NCBI GenBank assembly: GCA_015183035.1
Contig: JACZZP010000020.1
Span: 124,001-188,000, forward strand
Reading direction: 5' to 3'
Length of the DNA: 64,000 bases
DNA from: Meloidogyne chitwoodi
Lineage: Eukaryota > Nematoda > Chromadorea > Rhabditida > Meloidogynidae
Part shown: positions 13,056-24,139 of the stretch, piece after piece
Numbering within the stretch: the stretch's first letter is position 1
Layout of the letters: each line of letters begins with the position of its first letter
The notes under the pieces: generated by a model
What the model was told of the DNA's origin: nothing
The model's input: the letters and a program-made list of their open reading frames with translations, nothing else
Databases searched by the model: none
Program-made: the position numbers and the translations under genes

Positions 13056-13487
13056 TAAGAATAGCAAAAATATAAATATATTTTTTTAGAAATAAAAAAA
13101 AATTATTAATGTAAATGTAAATATAGGCATGTAATTTCTTAAATTTTAAATTTATTTTATAGCATTTTGTCTGTTGACATTTTGTCAGTATATATTTAAA
13201 GGGGACACGCCCGAAAAGGCGCATGTAGTATCTCGCTTCCTTTTTATCTTTAATTCTCTTCATTAGATATACTATTGCGCGCCTATATGGCCGGCGCCTT
13301 TTCGGGCTGTACCAGGGTAAAAGAATAAAAATTAGATAAGTTTTGTAATTTTTGTCTAGGATATTTTAAGTTTTTTTCAGTTCTTTTTGTTAGAAAGGGT
13401 TTAAATTACTTTTTAAAATATATTTTTTATTTTAATCTCATCCCAACTCCTCTTTTTTATAGATTTTTTCATTATTTTTCATCAAAA
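13056..13487. promoter_or_regulatory. Shared divergent 5' region of CIAO1 and U2AF with a perfect 14-bp inverted repeat
   Basis: The two start codons face away from each other across 432 bp. GCCCGAAAAGGCGC at 13209-13222 is repeated exactly in inverse at 13294-13307 around a 71-bp spacer. It is either a small palindromic element or a paired regulatory site. A TTTTTTATAG acceptor-like site just upstream of the U2AF start (about 13461) could take a spliced leader. Confidence 0.5.
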
Positions 13488-14782
13488 ATGTCTTCACGAT
13501 ATGATGCAACTGAAGAACTTTCTGGCGCTGAATATTTGGCTAGTATTTATGGTACAGAAAAAGATAAAGTGAATTGTTCCTTCTTTTTCAAGGTTATTTT
13601 TTCAAATTTTAAATTATTATAATTTTTATTCTTTATAGATTGGCGCTTGTCGTCACGGGGATAAATGCTTACGTGCTCATCACAGACCATCTTTTTCTAA
13701 CACTGTTCTTTTAAAAAACTTTTATCTTAGTCCAATTGTGGCGAGTGGACAAGCTGATGCTTATGATAGTAAAATATAATTTTTTAAATTATTAAAATGT
13801 TTTATTCTTAAAATGTTTTTTGCGGACAAACCTTGCGGATGCAATTTTCTACTCTAAAATTTTAATATTTTTGTTTCGATAAAGACTTTAAAAATTTTAG
13901 AACTTGGAAAAGCTAATAATTTGGAGCAAGTTCATTTTGACGAATTTTATGAGGAAGTTTTTACAGAAATGGAACGAAAGTACGGACCTGTTGAAGAATT
14001 AAATGTATTTTTTAATTCTGTGAAATTTTAATTTTTTTGTTTCTTAGATTTGTGAAAATATTGGCGAGCATATGGTTAATAATTTTATTTATTAAATATT
14101 AATAAATATTTAGATTGGCAATGTTTATGTCAAATTTGTATACGAAAAAGATGCAGAGAAAGCAGTTCAAGGGCTAGAAAATAGATGGTTTTGTTTTAAC
14201 AGATCTTAACACTTTTTCAATTTTAAGGTTTAATGGACAACCAATTTATGCTGAACTTTCACCTGTCTCAGGTTTTTTTTAAACTTTTTTCAATTTTTTA
14301 AATTCTATTTTAAAAAGATTTTCGAGAAGCCCGATGTCGTCAACACGAAATTAGTACTTGTTCAAAAGGAGGATTTTGCAATTTTATGCATTTGAAAGAT
14401 GTTTCGGATACAGTGTATGAATTTTATTTTTAGAATTTTTAAAATATTATCTTTTTTATTAAATTTTAGTTATGAACGCTGTTATGGAGGTAAAGGTGCT
14501 CGTTACAGAAGTGGACGTCGACATGACCGTTAATTTCATTTTTTTAATTAATCCCATTTTACTTAATTTTTAAAGGCTTTTATGCCGATGATGGTTATGA
14601 TGAACGTCGAGATAGGTTTTTTTTAATTTAAATATTTTTTTAAACAAAAAAGTTTATCTTTAAGAGATCGTAGCGACAGAGACCGTAGTAATGATAGAAG
14701 TAGAGATTATGGTGATAGAGACCGAGATCGTCGTCGACGGAGGCGAGATGATGATGACAATTCTCATGATTATCGTCGCTAA
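13488..14782 (+). CDS. uaf-2: U2AF small subunit (U2AF35) splicing factor
   Basis: U2AF35 contacts the AG of 3' splice sites and partners the large U2AF subunit in the nucleus. Exons from ATG 13488 read [20 protein letters not shown], a first CCCH zinc finger ([20 protein letters not shown]), and a UHM/RRM with [37 protein letters not shown] and [20 protein letters not shown] second CCCH finger follows ([20 protein letters not shown]), then a YGG/RS tail with many DR and RS dipeptides ending HDYRR. Order and length match the animal family, with no missing zinc ligand seen. The PP4 start codon lies only 175 bp after the stop, so the two could share an operon. Confidence 0.95.
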
Positions 14783-14957
14783 TTTTTTTTAAATTTTGTC
14801 AATATTTTGGTATATAAAATTTGGTTAATAATTAAATTGATAATTTTTCTTAATTTTTTTTGTATTTTTACTTGTTACCTTTCTGCAATTATTTACTTAA
14901 AAATAGTTTAATTTTTGTTTTTTTCTTTTAAAAGCTTAAATTAAATTTTTTAAAACA

Positions 14958-17097
14958 ATGCGAGCCGACAGTAGCGATTCCGCATCTTCTTCAAAAATTG
15001 AAGAATCTCTGCTTTCAAAAATTGATGATAATTTAATCTCTGAAGATAATATAGTATCGCAAACAACTCCTACAACTACAACTAGTACTACTTCAACTTC
15101 TGATATTTCTTCTGCTATTGTTATTAATGGAACGCGGACGGCTGATTTGGACAGGTTTTTTTGATTTTTGATTTTATAAATTTTTTGTTGTAATATTTGA
15201 TGGCGAATAAGTTATCTTTTCGCACTTCCCATTTGATTTCTTATTTTTAAATTAAAGAGCATGGTGTTGATATTAGAGATTTGGCTTTTTTCCTGTATTT
15301 TGAGTTTATGTTATTCCCAGGAATTTTTGAGCTTTTATAGTTTTTCAAAGATGAATTTTTCGTTATGTTGAGGGCCTTGAATTTGGCTAGGTGGTGAATA
15401 ACTTTAATAATGAATTCAGGTCTCTCGGTCTATAGGATTGTGCTTATTTTTTATTTTTCTCATTCTATTTTTCAGACAAATCGAAACATTAATGCGTTGT
15501 GAATGTTTAAGTGAACAAGAAGTAAAAGTTTTATGTGCTAAAGCTCGTGAAATACTTATGCAGGAAAGCAATGTTCAACGGATAGATGCACCTGTCACTG
15601 TAATATTTTAATTTTTATTTTTTATTTCTTTTTTAAAAAAAAGATTTGTGGCGATGTTCACGGCCAATTTCACGATTTAATGGAACTTTTTCGTGTTGGA
15701 GGACAAGTCCCAGAAACAAATTATCTCTTTCTCGGGGATTTTGTTGATCGCGGATTTTATTCTGTTGAAACATTTTTGCTTCTTTTAGCCCTTAAAATTC
15801 GTTATCCTGATCGAATGATGTTAATAAGAGGAAATCATGAATCTAGGCAAATTACTCAAGTCTATGGATTTTATGATGAATGTCTTCGAAAATATGGTTC
15901 AGCAGTTGTTTGGTTTTCTTTTTTAAATTTTTTTTTAATTATTTTAAATTTTTTTAAGGCGTTGTTGTACAGAAGTTTTTGACTGTCTCAGTCTTTCAGC
16001 AGTAATAAACGGAAGAATTTTTTGCGTTCACGGAGGTCTATCTCCTAGTATTCAAACAATTGACCAAATTCGTACAATTGACAGAAAACAGGAGGTTAAA
16101 TGTTTCAAATTAAATTGATTAATTAATTCCTCGATTTGTTTCACCTAATTTGCTTCACTAGGGAAAGTTTTTGGGAACAATAGAAGATGTATAATTTGGG
16201 GAAAGTTTTAATCCCCCGTTAGTTCCTTAACAAAGAGGAATTATTATTTTGGTACAATTTGGGGAAAATAATGGAACAATTGGAAGGGTTGTGTCCTCCA
16301 ATAATCGTCCACCATTAACATTCTCTACTGTTCCTAATACTTTTCACTGTGCGGTACATAATGGCTTGCTCCCCTTTACAATTTTATTTAAATTTTTATT
16401 TTTTTATTTTTTTTGAATTTTTAGGTTCCACACGATGGTCCAATGTGTGATTTACTTTGGTCTGATCCAGAGGTTAATTTTTATTAAATTAAAAAAAAAT
16501 TAAAATATTAATTTAAATAAATTAAAATTTTATTTTTAAATAAGTTTTTAAGTTTGCTAAAAGAATAAAAAAAAGTTTTTTTTTAGGACTCTGTTGGTTT
16601 TGGTGTATCTCCTCGTGGTGCTGGATATCTTTTTGGTTTGAAATTTAATTTTTTAATTAATTTAATTTTTAATAAATTTATTTTTTTGTCTAAAGGATCT
16701 GATGTTGTCAAAAATTTTTGTGAGACAAATAATATTGATATGATTGCTCGAGCACATCAATTAGTAATGGAAGGGTATAAATGGCATTTTAATGAAACGG
16801 TTTATTTTTTTTTTAAACTTATAAAAATTAAAAAAACATTTTTAAGGTACTCACGGTTTGGTCAGCACCTAATTATTGTTATCGTTGTGGAAATGTTGCA
16901 GCAATTCTTGAATTGGATGAACAATTAAATAAAGACTTTACTATTTTTGAAGCTGCTCCTCAGGTTTATAAAATATTTTTTAAAATTAATTTTTTTTTAA
17001 ATTAATTTTTTGGTCCAAACATTGTAAAAAAATTTTTTTTTTATAGGACAATCGTGGCGCTCCAGCTAAGAAACCTCAGCCTGACTATTTTCTATAA
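14958..17097 (+). CDS. pph-4: Protein phosphatase 4 catalytic subunit (PPP family Ser/Thr phosphatase)
   Basis: This is a two-metal serine/threonine phosphatase of the PP2A/PP4/PP6 group, active at centrosomes and in DNA-damage and meiotic control. Metal and catalytic motifs are all present: [82 protein letters not shown] and [13 protein letters not shown]. It ends KKPQPDYFL, the methylated DYFL tail of this group. [14 protein letters not shown] and [16 protein letters not shown] point to PP4 rather than PP2A. It starts at ATG 14958 with a Ser/Thr-rich extension of about 60 residues before [13 protein letters not shown], longer than vertebrate PP4. The start is open, since a spliced leader could remove the extension. 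Intron 1 (15155-15474) shows nothing notable. Confidence 0.95.
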
Positions 17098-17371
17098 ATT
17101 TTAAAAATAATATTAGTAAAGGTTTACTTTATTTTTTCCTTTAATTTTTTCCGCATTTGAAGAAGAAAATATCATTATTTTATTTTAAGTACATGTTTGA
17201 GTTTTTTTACAGCTCTTTAAATTGTAAAATTTAAATTTAATTAAAAATTTTTTTTGTTTTACTTAAATTTTTTCTTTAAATTTGTAAAATTGTTTGAATT
17301 TTAGTTTGCGCATTTTGTTATTAATTTTTAATTGAATATCTATTTAAATTTAATTAATTTATTTACATATT

Positions 17372-17582
17372 TGGCAGGCCGAAACTTGCGGACCGAACCT
17401 TGCGGACCTACGCTTCTGGCTCAAACTTCTGGTCCAAAACTTGGATATAGATTTAGTACCATGTTACAAAGTTGTTAAATAAATTATTGTACCAATTCGT
17501 CCTTTAAAAATGGAAATAAACTAATTTCTTTGTAAGCTTTTGCGGGCGTCCGCAAGTTCGGTCCGCAAGTTTCGCTATACCA
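17372..17582. mobile_element. MITE-like repeat of about 210 bp (copy 1 of 3)
   Basis: The left end has GGCAGGCCGAAACTTGCGG and the right end has CCGCAAGTTTCGCTATACC, so the ends are imperfect inverted repeats. The centre holds GTACCATGTTACAAAGTTGTT. An inverted copy lies at about 49241-49408 and a diverged one at about 38365-38520. It sits between PP4 and GLRX5. Confidence 0.7.
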
Positions 17583-17667
17583 CATATTTATTATGAAGGT
17601 TAAATTAAATTAATTTATATTTTAGAATTATTCTTCTTTATTAATATTGTTTTTTTAAATATTTATA

Positions 17668-18592
17668 ATGATGAAAAGTAATCTTTTATCTTCTTTTATT
17701 GCTTCTTTTGGGCATTTAAAGACAAATATAAATTTTATTCATTGCTCTGGACGTTTACTGCTTGAGGATGTTTTAAAGCAACAAATTGAAAATTTTGTAA
17801 ATTTTTTAAAAATTTAATTCAAAAAATTACAATTTTTAATAGGTCAAATCTGCTCCTGTAACTGTTTTTATGAAAGGTACACAAACTGAGCCAATGTGTG
17901 GTTTTAGTCGAAATGTTAAATTGGTAAGAATATAAAATTATTTTTTTTAATTTTAAATTATTTAAAATTAAAAAAAATATTTAATTTTTAAATTTTTTCA
18001 GATTCTTGATTTACACAATATTCCATTCAAAGATTTTAATGTTTTGGAGAATGATAAATTACGCGAGGGAATAAAAGAATTTAGTGAATGGCCGGTAATT
18101 AAATAAAATGAATATTAATTTAAAAATTTTTAAAGACAATTCCGCAAGTTTATGTCAATGGAAAATTTGTTGGTGGAGCTGATATTTTTCTGCAAATGCA
18201 CAAGGATGGGGAGGTATAAAATATTTCTGATTTTTAAAAATGTTTTTTTGATTTTTAAAAACATTCTGATTTTAAAATGTTTTTCTGATTTTTTAAAATA
18301 TTTCTGATTTTAGAATGTTTTTCTGATTTTTTAAAATATTCTGATTTTAAAAAATGTTTTTCTGATTTTTAAAAAGATTTCTGATTTTAAAATGTTTTTC
18401 TGATTTTTAAAACATTTTTGTCATTATTTAAAAATTAAAATTAGTTTTAATTTTAGAAACAAAATTTTTTGTTTATCAATAAATAAAAATTTTTAGATTC
18501 ACAAATTTTTTGATGAAGAAGGAATTCCATCAAAATTCTCTGAAAAATTTGGTGAATTAAAATCGAAAAATAATAAAAATAAAGACGAATAA
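17668..18592 (+). CDS. glrx-5: Monothiol glutaredoxin 5, mitochondrial type
   Basis: GLRX5 is the mitochondrial monothiol glutaredoxin that carries a [2Fe-2S] cluster for Fe-S protein maturation. Five exons read from ATG 17668. The N-terminus ([14 protein letters not shown]) suits a mitochondrial presequence. The body reads [10 protein letters not shown], the active-site CGFS in [17 protein letters not shown], the glutathione-binding [19 protein letters not shown], and a helical basic tail ending NKNKDE. All family landmarks are intact and the length (about 150 residues) is normal. Intron 4 contains a TCTGATTTTT minisatellite. With CIAO1 about 5 kb away the window holds two Fe-S assembly genes, which may be chance. 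Confidence 0.93.
18222..18425. repeat. TTTCTGATTTTTAAAAATG minisatellite in a GLRX5 intron
   Basis: Irregular units of about 17-35 bp alternate TTTTTCTGATTTTTAAAA with ATTTCTGATTTTAAAATG. It is the same family as the longer array in the septin gene. Confidence 0.8.
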
Positions 18593-18812
18593 ATTATATA
18601 TTTTTTACAAAATTAGTTTTATTTAATTTTATTTGTTTTCAATTTAGCTAAAAAATTATTTTTATTTTTTTAATCTTTTCCCATTAAAAAATTAAGGAAA
18701 AAAATTAATGACTCTGGGAAAAGAATTTCAAGAGGCTTTTTAATTAAAAGGCAAACATAAATATTAAAAAAGTGCTCCTCTAATAACTTTTGAAGAGCTC
18801 GCGTCTGACTAA

Positions 18813-18826
18813 TTTTCGCGCCAAAA
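18813..18826. promoter_or_regulatory. Candidate E2F-type site upstream of the septin gene
   Basis: TTTTCGCGCCAAAA is an exact match to an overlapping two-sided E2F/DP consensus (TTTSGCGC both ways). It lies about 200 bp upstream of the septin start in an otherwise A+T-rich spacer. Septins act in cytokinesis, so cell-cycle control is plausible but inferred. Confidence 0.4.
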
Positions 18827-19021
18827 CGTCCTCACAACAACCCACTTGGCGAATATTCTCATATCAAATTAAGAGAGGCGAGGCGTTGGTTTAGTCATCG
18901 TTCTCTTTTTTAGTCATTTCTTTTTTGTTAATATAATGTTTTACTACTTCCTTTATATTTTTTTCAAATCAATTTCTTTTATTACTATTTTTTAAAGAAT
19001 TTTTAGAAATTTTTTTTTATT

Positions 19022-21562
19022 ATGTCGACAATTACAGACGTTTCTCGAGTTAAAAGTGGAATTTCTTCACGTAATATTGACTATGTTGGATTTGCCAATT
19101 TTCCTAATCAAGTATTTAGGAGATGTATTAAAAATGGATTTGAATTTTCTTTAATGGTTGTTGGTTAGTATTGTTTTTTAATAATTAAGAAAAATTTTTT
19201 GTGCGTGTGGTTATGGGTGGAGTAATTTAAGAATATTTTCTTAACCATGGCTTTGAAACGTCCAGTAGAATTTTTTAGAAAAACCAATTGAGAAGAGCTT
19301 TAATTTTAATGGACGTTTCGTTGCCATTATTAGTCATTATTTTTGGGTAAAATTTTAAGGTTAAAATAATGAAAATTATCAATTTTTAGGCCAATCTGGC
19401 TTGGGTAAATCTACTTTTTTAAACACACTTTTTATGGCTGAACTTCATGATTTGAAGCATAACAATATAATAGAATCCAAATCTACAGTGAAAATTGAAA
19501 GTAAGACCTTTCGACTTGTTGAAAATGATGTTCGATTAAAGGTTATTTTAAAAATATTTTATAAAATTAATTTAAAAAAAATTAATTTAAGATCACTGTT
19601 GTAGATACACCCGGATTTGGGGATTTTGTGGACAATTCTAAATGGTTTTTTTTTATTTTAACTTTTTTTAATTTAAATTTTTAGTTGGGAGCCTATTGTA
19701 AAATATATTGACGACCGTTTTTCGGATTATTTGGCAGAAGAAACAAAAATTGACAGATCTACTAAAATTGAAGACAAACGAATTCATTTATGTGTTTATT
19801 TTATTCCTCCTACTGGACATGGGTATAAATAAATAAATTTTACTTTTGCGTACAAATATCCGCAAGTTTTCTCCGCAACTTTAATTAATTAATTAATAAA
19901 AACTTGCAGACATTTGTGCTTAAAAATAAAAAGTACCTAATTTTCTTTAACTTTTTTAAATAATTTAAGGCTTAAACAATTGGACATATCTTTTATGAAA
20001 GCACTTCAAGATCGTGTTAATATAATTCCATTAATTGCCAAGGCAGATACACTTACTCAGAATGAACTTTCTCGCTTTAAACAACGTGTAAGAGATTTTT
20101 AAATTAATTTTAAAATTTTTAAAAATGTTTTTCTGATTTTTAAAAACATTTCTGCTTTTTAAAAATGTTTTTCTGATTTTAAAACATTTTTCTGATTTTT
20201 AAAAATGTTTTTCTGATTTTAAAACATTTTTCTGATTTTTAAAAATGTTTTTCTGATTTTAAAACATTTTCTGATTTTTAAAAATGTTTTTCTCATTTTT
20301 TAAAACATTTCTGATTTTTAAAAATGTTTTTCTGATTTTCAAAAATGTTTTTCTGATTTGGACTTTCTGATTTTTAAAAATGTTTTTCTCATTTTTTAAA
20401 ACATTTCTGATTTTTAAAAATGTTTTTCTGATTTGGACTTTCTGATTTTTAAAAAAGTTTTTCTGATTTTCAAAAATGTTTTTCTGATTTTTTAAAACAT
20501 TTCATATTTAAAAAAATTTTTTTAAAGATAATGGATGAAATGAGAACCAATAACATTTCATTTTATAAATTCCCCGAGTTAAATTGTGAGCAGAATCAAA
20601 ACAATTCTGTTGTGAATGGTATTAATAATATTGCAATAACAACAAATGGAAAACCTCAACAACAACAAAACAATAATAATACTACTTCTGAAAATAATAT
20701 TCAACTTGAAAAACGTCTTCCCTTTGCTATTGTTGGTTCAACTCATATAAAAGAAGTTTTAGTTGGTGGGGAACAACGAGCAACAAAACAAAGGGTCAGA
20801 ATTCGTGAATACCCTTGGGGTATTGTTGAAGTGGATAATTTGGCACATAACGATTTTATGGCACTTAGAGATATGATAATCAAAAATAATTTGATCGATT
20901 TAATTGAGGTTTATTTAAATTTTGGGGGTTTCTTCATTAAAAAATTATAAATTTAATTTATAATTTTTTAGGTAACAAAATGTATACATTACGAAAATTA
21001 TCGAAAACGTAATTTGCCTCAAAACACTTTTGAAGACGATCCTTTTACTCAATTAGAGAAGGAAACACTTGCAAGACAGACTGAAGCAGATGATACACGT
21101 CAAAAGAGAGAAGCTCTTTTTAATGAAGGTGTTGCTGATCGTGAACAAAGATTAGTGAAGAAAGCAATGGCGGTAATTTTAAAAAAATGTTTTTATTTGG
21201 CCCTCTCACTGACTTATCCCGGGTGACCTTATAAAAGGATTCACGTTTTCTGACCTTTAAATTTATTAAAAAAAAATATTTTTAGATGGACACAGAAGAA
21301 AAAGAGAATCGAAAGGTTTTGGAAGATAAAAGAGCATTACTGGATAAACTTAAACAAGAGGTTTTTTAAATTAAAATTAAAAAAAAAAATTAATAAAAAT
21401 ATTTTAAAGCTTTCAAACAATAAAAGAGCAAATTTGTCTGCTTCAAGTTTGGATTCTGCATCAACAACAGGAACAATAACTTCACGTACAAATGCATCAC
21501 CCCCAGATAAAATTACAACAAAAAAGAGAATTGGACATTTGTTTGGTGCGCGCAATTGTTGA
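19022..21562 (+). CDS. Septin GTPase
   Basis: Septins are GTP-binding proteins that polymerise at the cell cortex and cytokinetic furrow. From ATG 19022 the exons read [16 protein letters not shown], then P-loop [16 protein letters not shown]3 [26 protein letters not shown]4 [14 protein letters not shown], and septin-unique motifs [12 protein letters not shown] and [17 protein letters not shown] charged coiled-coil tail follows ([20 protein letters not shown]), then a Ser/Thr-rich end with GARNC. An insertion of about 40 N/Q-rich residues lies between YKFPEL and RLPFAI, unusual for the family. It most resembles SEPT7/SEPT2-type subunits. UNC-59 may be the worm counterpart, but the subgroup is not certain. 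A large minisatellite fills the intron before exon IMDEMRTNN. Confidence 0.93.
20103..20515. repeat. Long TTTTTCTGATTTTTAAAAATG minisatellite in a septin intron
   Basis: About 400 bp of tandem, partly alternating units of TTTTTCTGATTTT and AAAACATTTCTGATTTT, with a higher-order unit containing GATTTGGACTTTCTGATTTT. It is flanked by normal splice sites, so it is tolerated in the transcript. Confidence 0.85.
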
Positions 21563-21918
21563 AAAAGAATTAAAACAAACAAAAAACATTTTTTGATTTA
21601 AATATGTGAGAGAGATTGAAAAAAAATCATCTTGCGCCTATTAGTTTTGGGGAAAAAAATTATTTTTGTAGAGTATAATTAAATTCTTTTTATGAAATTT
21701 TGATTTGAAAAAATTTAAAAAATATCGATTAAAATTCCCCCCAATTTATCAAAATTTAATTTAAAAATTAATTTAATTTTTTAAATTTCAGGCAGATCAC
21801 GTTCTTATTTTATTTTATCTGACAAAGAGAAAGCTTCTTTATTTTCCTGTATTTCATTAAATACTCGATTTCATTCAAATAAAAATAATTAAAAAATAAA
21901 TTTTATAAATTTTGGCTG

Positions 21919-22537
21919 TACTATAGTATACCGGACGCAAAATTTTGTATCAAAAGACATACCATTCGATTCGTCTCGACGAGCTGAGTCGAATGGTATA
22001 ACTCTCATGATGCGGAAATTCCTATGAACCGAGATACTGGTCCCTGAAAATCGAAAAACCATAGAGGGGAGTAAGCTCCTCTATGTGATTACCGCGGCTG
22101 CTCATAAATTGTTTTCGCTGAATTAATTATTTTGTTGTAATTATAGCTGTAGAATAACGCATGTACCAAAAAGCCAACCAGGGATGGGCTCTCACACGAA
22201 GAAGTGATAAAACACTCCCTATAGGTCCAAGTTTGGCGTGTTTCCATCAAACTTCGATCCTTCATAACTTTGTTCATCATCGTTCAATCACGATGATTTT
22301 CATCTCATACGATAGGTCTCGACGAGCTCTTTCGAATGAGCTATTATACACATATTTGAAATTTTCACCCCAAAAATGTGCTTACTCCCCTCTATGGTTT
22401 TTCGATTTTCAGGGACCAGTATCTCGGTTCATAGGAATTTCCGCATCATGAGAGTAGTACCATTCGACTCAGCTCGTCGAGACGAATCGAATGGTATGTC
22501 TTTTGATACAAAATTTTGCGTCCGGTATACTATAGTA
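21919..22537. mobile_element. 619-bp foldback element with 158-bp near-identical arms
   Basis: Arms at 21919-22076 and 22380-22537 are reverse complements with only one or two differences seen. Ends read TACTATAGTATACCGGACGC and its complement; the start base pair TA may be a target duplication. Each arm contains ATGCGGAAATTCCTATGAAC and a nested palindrome around GCTGAGTCGAATGG. The 300-bp centre has no convincing coding frame. Diverged pieces occur at about 27.26-27.37, 27.61-27.72, 43.50-43.66, 44.87, 49.08, 52.86-53.04 and 56.20-56.29 kb. Confidence 0.9.
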
Positions 22538-23000
22538 TATCCTAAATTTTTAATGTTGTTTTTAAATTTAATTTAAAATTTAAAAATTTTTTTAAAGTTA
22601 ATTAATATTTTAAAAGAAGAGTGAGTATATTTTAAATATATTAATTAAAAGACAACATTATTATTATTAAAAATATTTTTTATTTTTGCCAATAAATAGT
22701 AGCCATTTTTATTGTTTTTTTTAATAATTTATATTTTTGAAATTTTTCAAAAAATTCCTCAATTTATTCTTGCTTTTTATTCAAATTAAATGGAATTTAA
22801 TATATTTTTAAATAAATTGGGTTGTGCCGAATTATTAAAATTAAATCTTATTAATTTTAAGCTGAAACAAAACATGCCAATTTTGCTAAATTAGGCACAA
22901 CCCTGAAATTCTCTCTAATTTTATATATTTTTTTATTTACGTATAAAATGACACATTCCTCTTTTTTTTTATGTTTTATTTTTTATTTTACAAAATTCGG
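22538..23000. other. A+T-rich spacer, nothing recognised
   Basis: No coding frame or repeat is supported between the foldback element and the 35-bp array. Confidence 0.6.
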
Positions 23001-23280
23001 CATTGTTTTTGAGAAAAGTTTAATTTATTTTAAAACATTGTTTTTAAGAAAAGTTTAATTTATTTTAAAACATTGTTTTTGAGAAAAGTTTAATTTATTT
23101 TAAAACATTGTTTTTGAGAAAAGTTTAATTTATTTTAAAACATTGTTTTTGAGAAAAGTTTAATTTATTTTAAAACATTGTTTTTGAGAAAAGTTTAATT
23201 TATTTTAAAACATTGTTTTTGAGAAAAGTTTAATTTATTTTAAAACATTGTTTTTGAGAAAAGTTTAATTTATTTTAAAA
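23001..23280. repeat. Exact 8 x 35-bp tandem array
   Basis: Eight 35-bp units start CATTGTTTTTGAGAAAAGTT and continue TAATTTATTTTAAAA. They are identical except for one base in unit 2 (TAAG for TGAG). It lies just upstream of the secreted-peptide cluster and does not share the ATCAGAA core of the other arrays. Confidence 0.95.
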
Positions 23281-23887
23281 CAGTCTGCGCTCTAAACTTG
23301 CAACTTTTAATAGAAAAATAAAATATTTTCTAAAATTTTAAATAATTTAAAAAAGTTCTAAAATATTTTTTTTAAAAAGCCAACAATAAATATTAAATAA
23401 ATTTATCTATAAATATTTTCTGTTTGGTTAAAAATATTTGCAAAAAAATTTAACTTTTTTTAGTTGTTTGAATTTCGTCATAGTTCTTGCTTAATATGGT
23501 TTAAATATTCTAAAGCAATTTAACAGATAAATAATTTAATTCTTTGATTTTTTAAATTTAACCCATCAACGGCTAATTAAACATAAAAAATTTAAACAAA
23601 AATTTTTTTTAGGAAATTTTAAATTTTTTCTACAAATTTTCTAAAAATTGGGTCATTGATTTGAGTTATATAAAAAGGAAAATGAAAGCTATATTATGCA
23701 AGTCTAACTCTTTATAAATTTATTTAAATTTTACAAATATTTATTTATAAAATTCTACTATGCTTGGGGACTTAATTTCTAGAGGGAAATATAACGGAAA
23801 AATTATTTTAATGTTTATTTTCTCAACAAAAGTCATATAAGAATTTTTAAATAAGACATTTATTCATTTGCAATCTAAAACAAAAGT

Positions 23888-23980
23888 TGCCTTGCTAAAG
23901 AAAAAGTTTTAGACACTATAAGCATCGAACCTCTGTCTTCCCCGACATTAACCTTCAATTAACCGACTTAGCTACAAGGC
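23888..23980 (-). other. tRNA-like sequence, probably a pseudogene
   Basis: On the minus strand the ends GCCTTGT and GCAAGGC can pair as an acceptor stem with a 3' A. An A-box-like TAGCTAAGTCGG and a B-box-like GGTTCGATGCT are present. The anticodon and T-arms do not fold cleanly and an extra 3' stretch is present, so a functional tRNA is not claimed. Decayed similar bases occur in the matching place near 28.81-29.00 kb. Confidence 0.3.
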
Positions 23981-24139
23981 AAACTTACTGATTTTTTTAC
24001 CTTAAAGATTTATTACTCACTGCTCTTCTTCTCCTTTCAAAAAGGATTGAAAAAGAAAAATTAAAATGTTTTTTAATTAATTTTTAATATTTATATATTT
24101 CAGAAAAAATTTCTTAATTATTTATTTTTCAATTTAAAA

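Noticed and set aside
22161..22576. Overlapping open frames in the 619-bp foldback element
   Set aside because: They cross from the centre into the inverted arm and recur on the complementary strand, as expected for palindromic DNA.
23888..23980. Functional tRNA gene on the minus strand
   Set aside because: The acceptor ends pair and box-like motifs exist, but the anticodon and T-arms do not fold and there is extra sequence; kept only as tRNA-like.
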